From: Bacillota bacterium
Lineage (GTDB): Bacteria; Bacillota; Clostridia; Lachnospirales; Lachnospiraceae
Assembly: GCA_023437715.1 (NCBI GenBank)
Contig: JAEZFK010000005.1
Location: forward strand, 1 to 64,000
Direction of reading: 5' to 3'
DNA: 64,000 bases
The notes beneath the pieces were generated by a model. That model worked only from the letters and a program-made list of their open reading frames with translations, did not search any database and was not told where the DNA came from. The translations under genes were made by a program, and so were the position numbers. This document shows positions 26,388 to 34,562 of this stretch, one piece after another (the first letter of the stretch is position 1; each line of letters begins with the position of its first letter).

Positions 26388-29300
26388 TTAAACCACCTGT
26401 TTTTCCTTTCCCACATAATACAGGAAAGAGCGGAGGGAGGACCAGGAAGCTTCATCCCAGTCGTTGTCCATGGACAGACGGTAGACGGTGGCCGCTGCAT
26501 CCGTGGCGGCCATTTCCAGTACCAGGGCCGTGTTTTCATATCTTGGAGCGATGGTGATTACGGCATCTGCGTGCCCGGCGCTTTGATTTGCCTTTGCGTG
26601 GCGGTAACGGCCGTTGGCTCCCGCAAAGCCGGGGAGGGCCTGGTCTGCAATGGATTTTAAAGCGTCTAAATCTCTGGAAAAGCTGCTCTTATCTCCCAAT
26701 GCGCTGCCCAGTGCCAGCATCTGTTCCTGAAAGCTCTTTAACAGCCTTTTTTGCTTCCGGTCCTTTGCGCTGTCATTCCATAAAAACCAGAGGTATTCTG
26801 ACAGAGGGGCAAAGAGAAAGTGATATCCTTCCGATTCCAGAGTATCAAATATCCCGTCATTGAGGGCATACAGGTTCATGGGAACGCCGACCGCAGACAA
26901 CCGGGGGCCTGTTCTTAACATGGCGCCGATGCGGGAGGCCAGAACCATAAGCTCATTCCAATCCGGAATGGCAGCCGGCAGCAGGGCCTTTCTTAAGTCA
27001 GGCGGAGCGCAGAAGATTAAATCCCCGGTGAGGATTGCCCGAAAGAGAAGCTCCGGCTCCGAAGCGGTCTGAAGCAGAGTCTCCAGTATGGGAGAAACCA
27101 GACCGGTCCGTTCTAATCCCCGTCGGGAGAGAATCGCCCGGATGGCCCGGCTGTACTGACCGTCGGCCTCGGAGCCTTCCGTCGCAGGCACCAGGCACTG
27201 GAAAGGGCCACTCTCCTGGGAGGCAAGATGAAGAATACTGCCTAAATAAGCAGCAAAGGGCAGATATTCCTTGGAGTTGGTCTCCGCACGCCCCAGATTC
27301 AGCCGGGCGGCGTCTACGGGAGCCATGACATGGGCGCGGATCTTGCAGGCCCTCTTAAAGTAATCAGCAAGCAAGGGGGAATACCATGACAGTTCCGGAA
27401 TCCACAGGGGAATATCCGGACGGGGAGTTAAGTCCACCCCGGAATCGCCCATGAAAACATCTTCCAGCCGGAAGCTGGCGGGAACCGTTTCTACGGGGCG
27501 CTTTTTTAAGCTGTTTAAGAAAGCTTCGATCCGTGTAATTACCCCCACTTTCGAAAAATGTTCGTCCACCTCAATTTGCAAGTAGGGCTTGTCTCCCATT
27601 TCCTGGCGGAACAGGGGAGAGATCATGGTATCCGGCCCGCAGCCGTGGTTGGTCAAATAAACGGCATATAAGTTGGGGTGATGCCTGACCATCTTTGCCC
27701 CGGACAGAATGTGCTGCCCGAAAGGCCAGTAAAGATTTGGATAATCCTTTGAAATATCCAGATCATGTGCCGGAAGGTGGGAGAGGGTTATTACCTTATG
27801 TCCCCGGCTGAGCAGCAATTGGGGGATTCCCATGTTTAAGATGGGATCTGAAACGCCGTAATTGCGGGTGATGAGCACCAGGACCTTATCCTCGGGACCA
27901 AGGCTGTCCAGGAGCTGCTTTCCCTGCTTTTCCACCATGGCGGAATAATGACGCACCGCACCGGCGCTGGCCAAAAGCGCTTTTAAGCAGCGGGGCTTGG
28001 AAAATCCCAGAGTCTGTCCCAGTTCAATCATGGCGGATGCCATGGCCTCTTTTCCAAAATCCAGATCGAACACAGGATTTAAAAGCTTGATCCCCTGTTC
28101 TTCCAGCTTCAGGGTCCGGGCCACCAGGCGGGGAGCCGTCTGCATGTAAACGCAGCCGTAATTATGGGTGACATGGGAGCTTTCGTGCTTCATGGTGTGA
28201 ATAGAAGGTAAAAAGATATAGTCCACCTTTTTTTCCACCAGCTCCATCATGTGGCCGTGAATCAGCTTGACCGGATAGCAGGTTTCTCCCTGGGAATATT
28301 GCTGGGAAAGCTCTATGGTGCTTTCATTGGTAGGTGTGGAGAGAAGAACATTAAAGCCCAGAGCCCGGAAGAATGCGTTTGCCATGGGAAAAAACTTATG
28401 GATCATCAATACATAGGGAACGCCTACGGTCTTTTTCTGAGGATCCAGCGTTCCGTCGTATCCTTTCAGCAAAAGCTTGTCCGACTGCTGGTAGAAGTCA
28501 ATGTTTTTCTCAATCTCTGTCTGTTTTTCCGGAGCTTCTCCTGCCAGCTCCCCTGGTAAATCAAAGCCCCTGAAACTGGTTTCACGGCCTTCCATGGATT
28601 CCATGGCCAGAAGCGAGGCCCCAAAGGCTCCGCTGATGGAAAAGTAAGGGGAAACCGTAAGGCGCTCTCCGAAGAAGTGCTGAAATGCCGCTACAATACC
28701 GGGATTATAGGCTACTCCGCCCTGAAGCACGATCTTATTGCCTACAGGCTTGCTGCCCACCACCTTGTGAAGGTAATTCCGCACAATGGCATGGCATAAT
28801 CCGGCGGCGATATCCTCTGTCCGGGCACCCTGTGCAAAGGCGGAGGCAATGGAGGTTTCGATAAAAACCGTGCACCGTTCTCCCAGCTCCACCGGAGCCG
28901 GAGCAGAAAGAGCCAGGGGGCCGAACTCATTCAAAGGAATTCCCATGTGGGCGGCCTGCTCCTCTACAAAGGAACCTGTTCCGGCAGCGCAGATTTTATT
29001 CATCTGGAAATCCGAAACCTGACCATCCTGAAGGGAAATGTATTTGGAATCCTGTCCTCCGATCTCAAAAACTGTACTAACATCCGGCGCGTATTGGGAA
29101 GCGGCCCGGGCCTGGGCGGTGATCTCATCCCGCACAGCATCGGCGCCCACCAGCTTTCCGATCCGGTCCCTGCCGGAGCCTGTAACTCCCACCGCCAGAA
29201 TTTTTAGTTTCCCGAAGCGTTCCTCAATATTTTTCAACCCGTTCCGCACGGCCTGTTCCGGATTTCCGGCTGTGCGAAGATACTGAAAATCAAGGAGCGT

Positions 29301-30293
29301 ACCGCCTTCGCCGGTGAGAACCAGATTGGTGCTGGTGGAACCGATGTCGATTCCTAATGCACAGCCTTCTTCCGGAACAGGGATCTGGCAGGAGGGATCT
29401 TTCAGAAACGTTCCCTCACGCAGCTTGAGAACGGGAAGCCGGGGAATGCTGCTGCCTGCGGACCGCTCCGATTCCAAAACAGCGCGCATTACGGACAGGG
29501 CCGCGCCTCCCTTTCGTCTGGCTTCTAAAGAGGCTCCCACAGCACCGGCAAAGGGGAACATTTCCGGTATCAGCAATTCGTCTTCTTTTAAGTTAAAGGT
29601 TTCACGGATGGCACGTATAACGCCCCGGTTGTGTCCGATTCCGCCGCAGAGGACAGCAGGAGTCTGAATGGGAAGATTCTTTACAATTACCGCTTTGTAG
29701 TTTTTTATCATGGCATAGCATAGGCCAAGAAGAATATCCGGGACAGATGCCCCTTCCTGCTGTCTGTGAATGATATCGGTTTTGGCAAATACGGCACAGC
29801 GGCCGGAAATGCGGGGAATGGACAGGGCTTTTTCTGTCAGGTCGGAATAATCTTCCATGGCAAAGCCCAGCCTTGACATCTGGTCCTCAAAGAATGATCC
29901 TGTACCTCCTGCGCAGTGTTCATTAACCGCAAACTGGGGAGGCCTGCCATCCTTTAATCCGGTCAGATAGCGGGCATGCTGGCTTCCTATTTCAATGACT
30001 GAGGCTGCCTGAGGGCATAGATGGCGGGTCCCTTCAGAAATGGCCGGAATGTCTCCTAAAAAGGCCAGATCAGGATGCTCCCTGGCAAAGGCAGCCCCGC
30101 CGCTGCCTGTAAGAACCGCAGGGCAGGCTGCGGCATGGGGGTATTGTTCCAGAAATTCTTCTAATATTTCCTTCAGAGTTTCTGTTAAGCGCCCGTGATG
30201 AAGCCTGCAGCATTTCCATATGACTTCATTTTCTTCCGATAGGTAAATAAACTTAACGGAAGCGGTTCCGCAGTCAATTCCAATATAGCTCAT
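26388..30293 (-). CDS. Giant 2-hydroxyacyl-CoA dehydratase activase-related protein (two BadF/BcrAD domains + DUF2229)
   Basis: 1301 aa. Residues ~3-265 and ~310-570 are two ASKHA ATPase domains of the BcrAD_BadFG type, with GIDCGTASVK and GIDIGSTSTNLV phosphate loops. Each has the cluster-binding segment, CAGGTGSFFEDQ and CAAGTGSFVEEQ, and a second Cys region (GRCAVFAKTD, GERCTVFIETS). From ~625 comes DUF2229 (PYVLMIHKFFPMANAFFRALGF) and a long C-terminal part with NHGCGPD. Activases of this class load an electron onto radical dehydratases. No dehydratase subunits are near. The start has AGGAGG upstream. It diverges from the Crp/Fnr gene, so that regulator may control it. Confidence 0.88.
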   Translation of the reverse strand: MSYIGIDCGTASVKFIYLSEENEVIWKCCRLHHGRLTETLKEILEEFLEQYPHAAACPAVLTGSGGAAFAREHPDLAFLGDIPAISEGTRHLCPQAASVIEIGSQHARYLTGLKDGRPPQFAVNEHCAGGTGSFFEDQMSRLGFAMEDYSDLTEKALSIPRISGRCAVFAKTDIIHRQQEGASVPDILLGLCYAMIKNYKAVIVKNLPIQTPAVLCGGIGHNRGVIRAIRETFNLKEDELLIPEMFPFAGAVGASLEARRKGGAALSVMRAVLESERSAGSSIPRLPVLKLREGTFLKDPSCQIPVPEEGCALGIDIGSTSTNLVLTGEGGTLLDFQYLRTAGNPEQAVRNGLKNIEERFGKLKILAVGVTGSGRDRIGKLVGADAVRDEITAQARAASQYAPDVSTVFEIGGQDSKYISLQDGQVSDFQMNKICAAGTGSFVEEQAAHMGIPLNEFGPLALSAPAPVELGERCTVFIETSIASAFAQGARTEDIAAGLCHAIVRNYLHKVVGSKPVGNKIVLQGGVAYNPGIVAAFQHFFGERLTVSPYFSISGAFGASLLAMESMEGRETSFRGFDLPGELAGEAPEKQTEIEKNIDFYQQSDKLLLKGYDGTLDPQKKTVGVPYVLMIHKFFPMANAFFRALGFNVLLSTPTNESTIELSQQYSQGETCYPVKLIHGHMMELVEKKVDYIFLPSIHTMKHESSHVTHNYGCVYMQTAPRLVARTLKLEEQGIKLLNPVFDLDFGKEAMASAMIELGQTLGFSKPRCLKALLASAGAVRHYSAMVEKQGKQLLDSLGPEDKVLVLITRNYGVSDPILNMGIPQLLLSRGHKVITLSHLPAHDLDISKDYPNLYWPFGQHILSGAKMVRHHPNLYAVYLTNHGCGPDTMISPLFRQEMGDKPYLQIEVDEHFSKVGVITRIEAFLNSLKKRPVETVPASFRLEDVFMGDSGVDLTPRPDIPLWIPELSWYSPLLADYFKRACKIRAHVMAPVDAARLNLGRAETNSKEYLPFAAYLGSILHLASQESGPFQCLVPATEGSEADGQYSRAIRAILSRRGLERTGLVSPILETLLQTASEPELLFRAILTGDLIFCAPPDLRKALLPAAIPDWNELMVLASRIGAMLRTGPRLSAVGVPMNLYALNDGIFDTLESEGYHFLFAPLSEYLWFLWNDSAKDRKQKRLLKSFQEQMLALGSALGDKSSFSRDLDALKSIADQALPGFAGANGRYRHAKANQSAGHADAVITIAPRYENTALVLEMAATDAAATVYRLSMDNDWDEASWSSLRSFLYYVGKEKQVV

Positions 30294-30344
30294 ATCATTC
30301 CTCCTGGCATATGGTATCGGGGCCCATGCAGTATAATTCTTACA

Positions 30345-30374
30345 TTGACACCCTGTTTGATTCTGTTATATAAT
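30345..30374 (+). promoter_or_regulatory. Promoter of the Crp/Fnr regulator gene
   Basis: -35 TTGACA (30345-30350), 18-base spacer, -10 TATAAT (30369-30374). Two palindromes lie between it and the start codon, at 30378-30393 and 30425-30438. Confidence 0.75.
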
Positions 30375-30377
30375 GAA

Positions 30378-30393
30378 GTTAGTTTAGTCTAAC
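30378..30393. promoter_or_regulatory. GTTAG-N6-CTAAC palindrome, copy 1
   Basis: A perfect 5-6-5 dyad right after the -10 of the regulator gene. The same arms and spacing recur at 31861-31876. N6 spacing equals that of CRP sites (TGTGA-N6-TCACA). Here it overlaps the likely transcription start, a repressing position. Confidence 0.6.
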
Positions 30394-30424
30394 TATAGGA
30401 AATACGGTTACAGGGAAAATGTCT

Positions 30425-30438
30425 GTTGCCATGGCAAC
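30425..30438. promoter_or_regulatory. GTTGC-N4-GCAAC palindrome, copy 1
   Basis: GTTGCCATGGCAAC is a perfect 14-bp palindrome just before the regulator's ribosome site. The 5-4-5 geometry is that of FNR sites (TTGAT-N4-ATCAA). Related sites occur at 31206 and 31776. Binding here could block the regulator's own transcript or act on the divergent activase gene. Confidence 0.6.
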
Positions 30439-30450
30439 ATGGAGGTGAAT

Positions 30451-31188
30451 ATGAAAGAGACTGGATGGGACCGCCCCTGTTGTGACTGCTCCGGCGGAAT
30501 ATCGGAAAAGGATACAAAACAGTTTTCTGATGTACTGAGCCGGTGCAGCTGCTTTGAGGGCATTCCTGAATATAAATATACTGATGTGCTGCACTGCCTG
30601 CGGGCCAGATACAAGGCCTTTCATAAAGGAAATATGGTCCTTCAGGTCAGTGACAGGGCCAATCTGGCAGGAATTGTTTTAAGTGGCACCGTGGAGCTGA
30701 CCTTATACAGTGAAAACGGCAGCCAGATCAATATGAATCATTGTTCTGCGGGAGATATGTTCGGAGAAGATCTGGCCTGCTCTGATTCCATAGACAGCTC
30801 CATGCAGATCTGGGCGGTTACGGATTGTGAAATTTTATTTTTAGATTTCTCATCGCTTTTTTCCATGGAAAGCGGAGCCTGTCCCTTTAAGATGAGAGTC
30901 TCTACCAACCTGCTCCGGGAATTTGCCTGCAAGGCCAGGTTTTTAAACCATAAGGTGCGCATTCTGGCTCAAAAGCGGTTAAGGGATAAGATTAAGGTTT
31001 ATCTGCAAATGCAGAAAAGCAGCGGAGAAGGGGAGATAGAGCTTCCTTTCCGGAGAAATGATCTGGCGGAATTTCTCTGCGTGGACCGGAGTGCCCTGTC
31101 GCGGGAGCTTGGAAGAATGCAGCAGGAAGGCATTTTGTCCTTTGAGGGGAAATATATCCGGATTCATGACAGGGATTTTCTCCAATAA
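30451..31188 (+). CDS. Crp/Fnr-family transcription regulator with Cys-rich N-terminus
   Basis: 245 aa. The cNMP-binding-type beta roll (~45-150; LSGTVELTLYSENGSQINMNHCSAGDMFGEDLA) is followed by a dimer helix and a C-terminal winged helix with recognition helix in DRSALSRELGRMQQEG. N-terminal cysteines Cys10, Cys11 and Cys13, further Cys near 32-34 and one in NHCSAGD could bind an Fe-S cluster, as in FNR, though the spacing is not FNR's. The start at 30451 has GGAGGTGAAT directly upstream. It diverges from the activase gene and heads a set of genes sharing its candidate operators. Confidence 0.9.
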   Translation: MKETGWDRPCCDCSGGISEKDTKQFSDVLSRCSCFEGIPEYKYTDVLHCLRARYKAFHKGNMVLQVSDRANLAGIVLSGTVELTLYSENGSQINMNHCSAGDMFGEDLACSDSIDSSMQIWAVTDCEILFLDFSSLFSMESGACPFKMRVSTNLLREFACKARFLNHKVRILAQKRLRDKIKVYLQMQKSSGEGEIELPFRRNDLAEFLCVDRSALSRELGRMQQEGILSFEGKYIRIHDRDFLQ

Positions 31189-31205
31189 TAAAAATAAAAG
31201 CTTCG

Positions 31206-31247
31206 GTTGCTGTGGCAATGGATTTAATTTTAATCCCATAGTATGAT
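31206..31247 (+). promoter_or_regulatory. Activator-type promoter for the DUF1858 gene (GTTGC-N4-GCAAT site + -10)
   Basis: The dyad GTTGC-TGTG-GCAAT (31206-31219) is centred 29.5 bases before a -10 TATGAT (31242-31247), so near -41.5. The -35 region (TGGATT) is poor, as expected of a class II activator-dependent promoter. The distance equals that at 31776-31817. Confidence 0.55.
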
Positions 31248-31380
31248 CTCTTACAACTGGTAATTAATAATTGCAGAGGAAAGAATGACAGGTTTAAAAT
31301 GATGCTCATTGTTTCGAAGCCGGAGCCGGCGTGTAAGGCGGAATAGGATGAAATGAGAAGGTGCCAAGGAGGTGAATAGG

Positions 31381-31614
31381 ATGGACAAAACAATTGACGG
31401 AAAGCGGCCGGTTTATGAACTGGTAACGGAGTATCCGGAAATTAAGGATATTCTCTTCGAACTGGGCTTTGAAGATATTGTAAAGCCCGGCATGCTCCAG
31501 ACAGCAGGAAGATTTATGACAATACCAAAGGGAGCGGCCATGAAAAAGGTTGATATGGCAAAGATTGAAGAGGCGTTTCGCGAGAAAGGTTTTCTGTTTG
31601 CTGCAGAGAATTAA
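31381..31614 (+). CDS. DUF1858 domain protein
   Basis: 77 aa, all DUF1858: an N-terminal PVYELVTEYPEIKDILFELGF helix pair and a C-terminal helix with FREKGF. The fold resembles the N-terminal domain of ScdA/Ric di-iron repair proteins and often occurs with redox or nitric-oxide genes; the exact role is unknown. Start 31381 has AAGGAGGTGAATAGG upstream. It sits alone between the Crp/Fnr gene and the ABC operon, and has its own predicted activated promoter. Confidence 0.85.
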   Translation: MDKTIDGKRPVYELVTEYPEIKDILFELGFEDIVKPGMLQTAGRFMTIPKGAAMKKVDMAKIEEAFREKGFLFAAEN

Positions 31615-31739
31615 CGGAAAGCGAGAAAGGTGGCCTGTCCGGACGGAAACTACGGGGTTTCTTCTATTGTGGATATTATATATGATGTATATGTAATACC
31701 GGGAGATGGTTTAAGAGGAGCCCTGGGATAATTTATGAA

Positions 31740-31775
31740 AGGACCTGGCTGTTTTTTGTATCCGGGTCCTTTTTG
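31740..31775 (+). terminator. Terminator after the DUF1858 gene
   Basis: AGGACCTGG pairs with CCGGGTCCT (one G-U) around a T-rich loop and is followed by TTTT. The ~125 bases between the DUF1858 stop and this hairpin hold no gene or known element that I can see. Confidence 0.65.
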
Positions 31776-31789
31776 GTTGCAGCAGCAAC
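31776..31789. promoter_or_regulatory. GTTGC-N4-GCAAC palindrome abutting the ABC promoter
   Basis: GTTGCAGCAGCAAC ends at the first base of the -35 CTGACA. Its centre is 29.5 bases before the -10, i.e. about -41.5, the class II position used by CRP and FNR. Confidence 0.65.
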
Positions 31790-31817
31790 TGACAGAAGCG
31801 AATAAAGCTGTTATAAT
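31789..31817 (+). promoter_or_regulatory. Promoter of the NMT1-type ABC operon
   Basis: -35 CTGACA (31789-31794), 17-base spacer, -10 TATAAT (31812-31817). Confidence 0.7.
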
Positions 31818-31860
31818 AACCCCCATGATATAAATGTAAAAGAGCTCTTTGTATCATCTG

Positions 31861-31876
31861 GTTAGTTAAAACTAAC
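31861..31876. promoter_or_regulatory. GTTAG-N6-CTAAC palindrome, copy 2
   Basis: GTTAG-TTAAAA-CTAAC, same arms and spacing as 30378-30393. It lies about 40 bases downstream of the predicted transcription start and 26 bases before the binding-protein ATG. Confidence 0.6.
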
Positions 31877-31901
31877 TAAAAAATAAAAAAGGAGACTTTC
31901 T

Positions 31902-32963
31902 ATGAAAAAAGTATTATCACTTTTCCTTGCTGTTGGATTAAGTCTTTCCCTTGCAGCCTGCAGCAATTCCTCCGCTTCTTCACAAAAAGCTTCCGAAGCT
32001 TCAACAAGTGTCCCGGAAACCGGTGAACAGGCTTCTGAAAGCAGTACGGCGGCGGAATCCGTTGCGGCGGCGGAGCCTATTACCATTACCCTGGGAGTTC
32101 CGGCATCCCCGCCCACACTGCCCATTCTCCGAATGATGGAGAGCAAGGCCCTGGGAGAGAATGTGGAACTGAAGCTGGATATCTGGAGCGAACCGGAGAC
32201 CTTGATTGCCATGACTCAGGATGGAGCCCATGACATGTTTGCATTTCCCCTTACAGTGGTATCCACTCTGTATAATAAGGGCGTTGGAATCCGCCTGATG
32301 AATGTGAACACCTGGGGAGTTACATATTTTATCACCTCTGATCCTGAGTTTAAAACCTGGACCGATCTTAAAGGGAAAACCCTTTATGTACCGCTTCAAT
32401 CCTCCCCTCCGGATGCCTTGTCACAGTATTTCCTTTCCGAAGCAGGGCTTACAGTGGGAACGGATGTGAACATTGTCTACGGTTCCTCCTCAGAGATCGC
32501 TTCCCTGCTGGGTTCAGGAGAGGCTGAATACGGTGTCATGCTGGAACCTCTGGTCACTAAAATACTGCAGTCCAGTGAAAAGCTGAGAATCGCTTTCAGC
32601 TTTGAGGAGGAATGGCAGCGGGTCAATGATACCGATACGAAAATCCCCAATGCCGGTTTTGGAGCGGCCCAGAAGTTCATTGATGAGAATCCTGAGTTAA
32701 CCGCCCAATTCCAGAAGGCCTATGAGGAGGCAGTCAAGTGGGTCAATGAAAATCCCGCTGAGGCCGGTGTTCTGGCAGAAGAGCACTTAGGATTGCCTGC
32801 AAAGGTTGTTGAAAAGGCGATTCCCAACATGGGACTGGAATTTAAAAAGACCGGTGATGCGAAAGAGGAACTGGACATGCTCTACCAGCTGCTTTTTGAT
32901 TTTAACCCTAAAATGATCGGCGGTAAAATTCCTGACAGCGGAATGTATTATGATGCGGAATAA
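31902..32963 (+). CDS. ABC transporter substrate-binding lipoprotein (NMT1/THI5-like)
   Basis: 353 aa: signal peptide with lipobox LAAC (Cys20), a Ser/Ala/Glu-rich linker to about residue 60, then a type-2 binding fold of the SsuA/ThiY/NMT1 group (ITITLGVPASPPTLPILRMM, DLKGKTLYVPLQSSPP, GVMLEPLVTKIL). This group takes up sulfonates, thiamine precursors, aromatics and others, so the ligand is open. AAGGAG lies before the ATG. First gene of a three-gene importer operon. Confidence 0.88.
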   Translation: MKKVLSLFLAVGLSLSLAACSNSSASSQKASEASTSVPETGEQASESSTAAESVAAAEPITITLGVPASPPTLPILRMMESKALGENVELKLDIWSEPETLIAMTQDGAHDMFAFPLTVVSTLYNKGVGIRLMNVNTWGVTYFITSDPEFKTWTDLKGKTLYVPLQSSPPDALSQYFLSEAGLTVGTDVNIVYGSSSEIASLLGSGEAEYGVMLEPLVTKILQSSEKLRIAFSFEEEWQRVNDTDTKIPNAGFGAAQKFIDENPELTAQFQKAYEEAVKWVNENPAEAGVLAEEHLGLPAKVVEKAIPNMGLEFKKTGDAKEELDMLYQLLFDFNPKMIGGKIPDSGMYYDAE

Positions 32964-33717
32964 TATCCCGAAAAAGTCATCTTTGTGGGATTTTCTTTTA
33001 GCAATGGGAATCATACTGGTCCTGTGGCAGGTGCTCACTCTGTTCTTTCCGCCCCTGGTGCTGCCGGGAATCAAAAGTGTGATTCTTAAGCTGAGAGAGA
33101 TTTTTACCACACCTGCATTCTATAAAATGATCGGGCTGACCATGGAACGTATGGTGTTTGGACTGTTTATAGGAGTTGCAGCAGGGCTTTTCCTGGGGAT
33201 TCTCATGGGGGCTGTGGGACAGCTGCGCAGGCTTTTTATGCCCATGATCGGCATTTTGCAGACCGTTCCCCCTGTTTCCTGGGTCGTGCTGGCCCTTGTC
33301 TGGTTTGGGTTTAACGGGCGTCCGGTGGTGTTTATTATTGTGGTTTCCACTATACCGGTTATAGCCATCAGCGTATGTGAAGGCTTTACCCGGATTGATT
33401 CAAAGCTTTTGCAGATGGCATTTTTATACCGCTTTTCCCATAAAAAGACTCTCAGACATGTAATCTTTCCCTCGATTACACCATATTTTCAGTCCGCATT
33501 CCGCATTGCCCTGGGCGCAGGATGGAAAATCGCGGTCATGGGGGAGGTGCTGACCACCAGTGACGGAATCGGGGGAATGATTAAGCTGGCCAGGCTGAAC
33601 ATTGAACCGGACAGCATTATTGCATGGTCCGCAGTGATCGTAGGCTTGTTTTACCTCTCTGATTTTTTCATTGACCGGTTTTTCCGGGGAAAGGGGAATC
33701 CGCATGCTGGAAATTAG
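32950..33717 (+). CDS. ABC transporter permease (SsuC/TauC-like)
   Basis: 255 aa with about six membrane segments and the BPD_transp_1 EAA-type loop around AFRIALGAGWKIAVMGEVLTTSDGIGGMI. It overlaps the binding-protein gene by 14 bases and the ATPase gene by 14 bases, so all three are translationally coupled. Confidence 0.9.
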   Translation: MMRNNIPKKSSLWDFLLAMGIILVLWQVLTLFFPPLVLPGIKSVILKLREIFTTPAFYKMIGLTMERMVFGLFIGVAAGLFLGILMGAVGQLRRLFMPMIGILQTVPPVSWVVLALVWFGFNGRPVVFIIVVSTIPVIAISVCEGFTRIDSKLLQMAFLYRFSHKKTLRHVIFPSITPYFQSAFRIALGAGWKIAVMGEVLTTSDGIGGMIKLARLNIEPDSIIAWSAVIVGLFYLSDFFIDRFFRGKGNPHAGN

Positions 33718-34390
33718 AGGCATTTCAAAACGGATGGGGGAGCTTCCGGTTCTGGAGGATGTCAGCCTTAAAGTCAACGATGGGGAGATCGTGGCCCTTA
33801 TGGGCCCTTCAGGCTGCGGAAAATCAACGCTTTTTAACCTCATTTCCAGGCTGGAAGCTCCTGACTCCGGTTCCATGGAAGGAATCGGAGACTCGGTTGC
33901 CTGTGTCTTTCAGGATGACAGGCTGCTGCCCTGGCGGACGGTCTGGGAAAATATCCGGCTGGTAAGAGAGCCGGAAGATCCGGCCGGAATCCAGGAACTG
34001 ATTGATGCGGTAGGCTTAAAAGGCTTTGAGGCATATTATCCGGGACAGCTTTCCGGAGGGATGCAAAAGCGGTGCGGCATTGCAAGGGCCTTCTATTATA
34101 AAGGGGAGCTGCTGTTAATGGACGAGCCCTTTCAGGGGCTGGATTACTGTTTAAGGCATGAGATGCTTTCCATGCTGTTAAGGGTGTGGCGCCTCCACCG
34201 GCAGAGCGTGCTGTTTGTTACCCATGAAATTGATGAGGCCCTTGCAGTTGCGGGCAGAATTATCATTCTGTCAAAAAGGCCGGGAAGGGTATTAAAGGAA
34301 ATTGTTCTTCCGGGCTATGGGGAAAGAAACTTAGGTTCCTCTGAGCTGACAGAGATCAGACAGGAGATTATATCCGTTATTACCGGATAA
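33704..34390 (+). CDS. ABC transporter ATP-binding protein (SsuB/TauB-like)
   Basis: 228 aa: Walker A GPSGCGKST (about 36), Q-loop FQDDRLLPWRTV, signature LSGGMQKR, Walker B LLLMDEPFQGLD and switch His in FVTHEIDEA. The Q-loop DDRLLPW form is typical of nitrate/sulfonate/taurine importers. Start 33704 (MLEIRG) has AAAGGGG upstream. Confidence 0.92.
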   Translation: MLEIRGISKRMGELPVLEDVSLKVNDGEIVALMGPSGCGKSTLFNLISRLEAPDSGSMEGIGDSVACVFQDDRLLPWRTVWENIRLVREPEDPAGIQELIDAVGLKGFEAYYPGQLSGGMQKRCGIARAFYYKGELLLMDEPFQGLDYCLRHEMLSMLLRVWRLHRQSVLFVTHEIDEALAVAGRIIILSKRPGRVLKEIVLPGYGERNLGSSELTEIRQEIISVITG

Positions 34391-34396
34391 AAGACA

Positions 34397-34435
34397 GAGC
34401 ATCCGTAAGATGACGCTTTCGGATGCTCATTTTTT
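34397..34435 (+). terminator. Terminator of the NMT1-type ABC operon
   Basis: GAGCATCCG pairs with CGGATGCTC, followed by ATTTTTT. Confidence 0.85.
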
Positions 34436-34483
34436 ATGCCCGGCAGCTGAAAAGATATAAGGTATTTTACAATTCATAAGTTG

Positions 34484-34512
34484 TTGCGTGAAAGCGAAGG
34501 TGGTGCTATAAT
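34484..34512 (+). promoter_or_regulatory. Promoter of the uracil permease gene
   Basis: -35 TTGCGT (34484-34489), 17-base spacer, -10 TATAAT (34507-34512). The leader is too short for a PyrR-type attenuator. Confidence 0.6.
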
Positions 34513-34562
34513 GGGAAAGATAAAATTTTGTCGAGAAAACTAAGAGAGAAATGGAGAGCTGT

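Noticed and set aside
26388..30293. Benzoyl-CoA reductase subunit (BadF/BcrA)
   Set aside because: Although the domains are related, the double activase plus DUF2229 layout and absence of reductase subunits fit the large activase family instead.
31615..31739. Possible riboswitch or small RNA after the DUF1858 gene
   Set aside because: A GTCCGGAC palindrome is present, but no known RNA core or consistent fold could be read.
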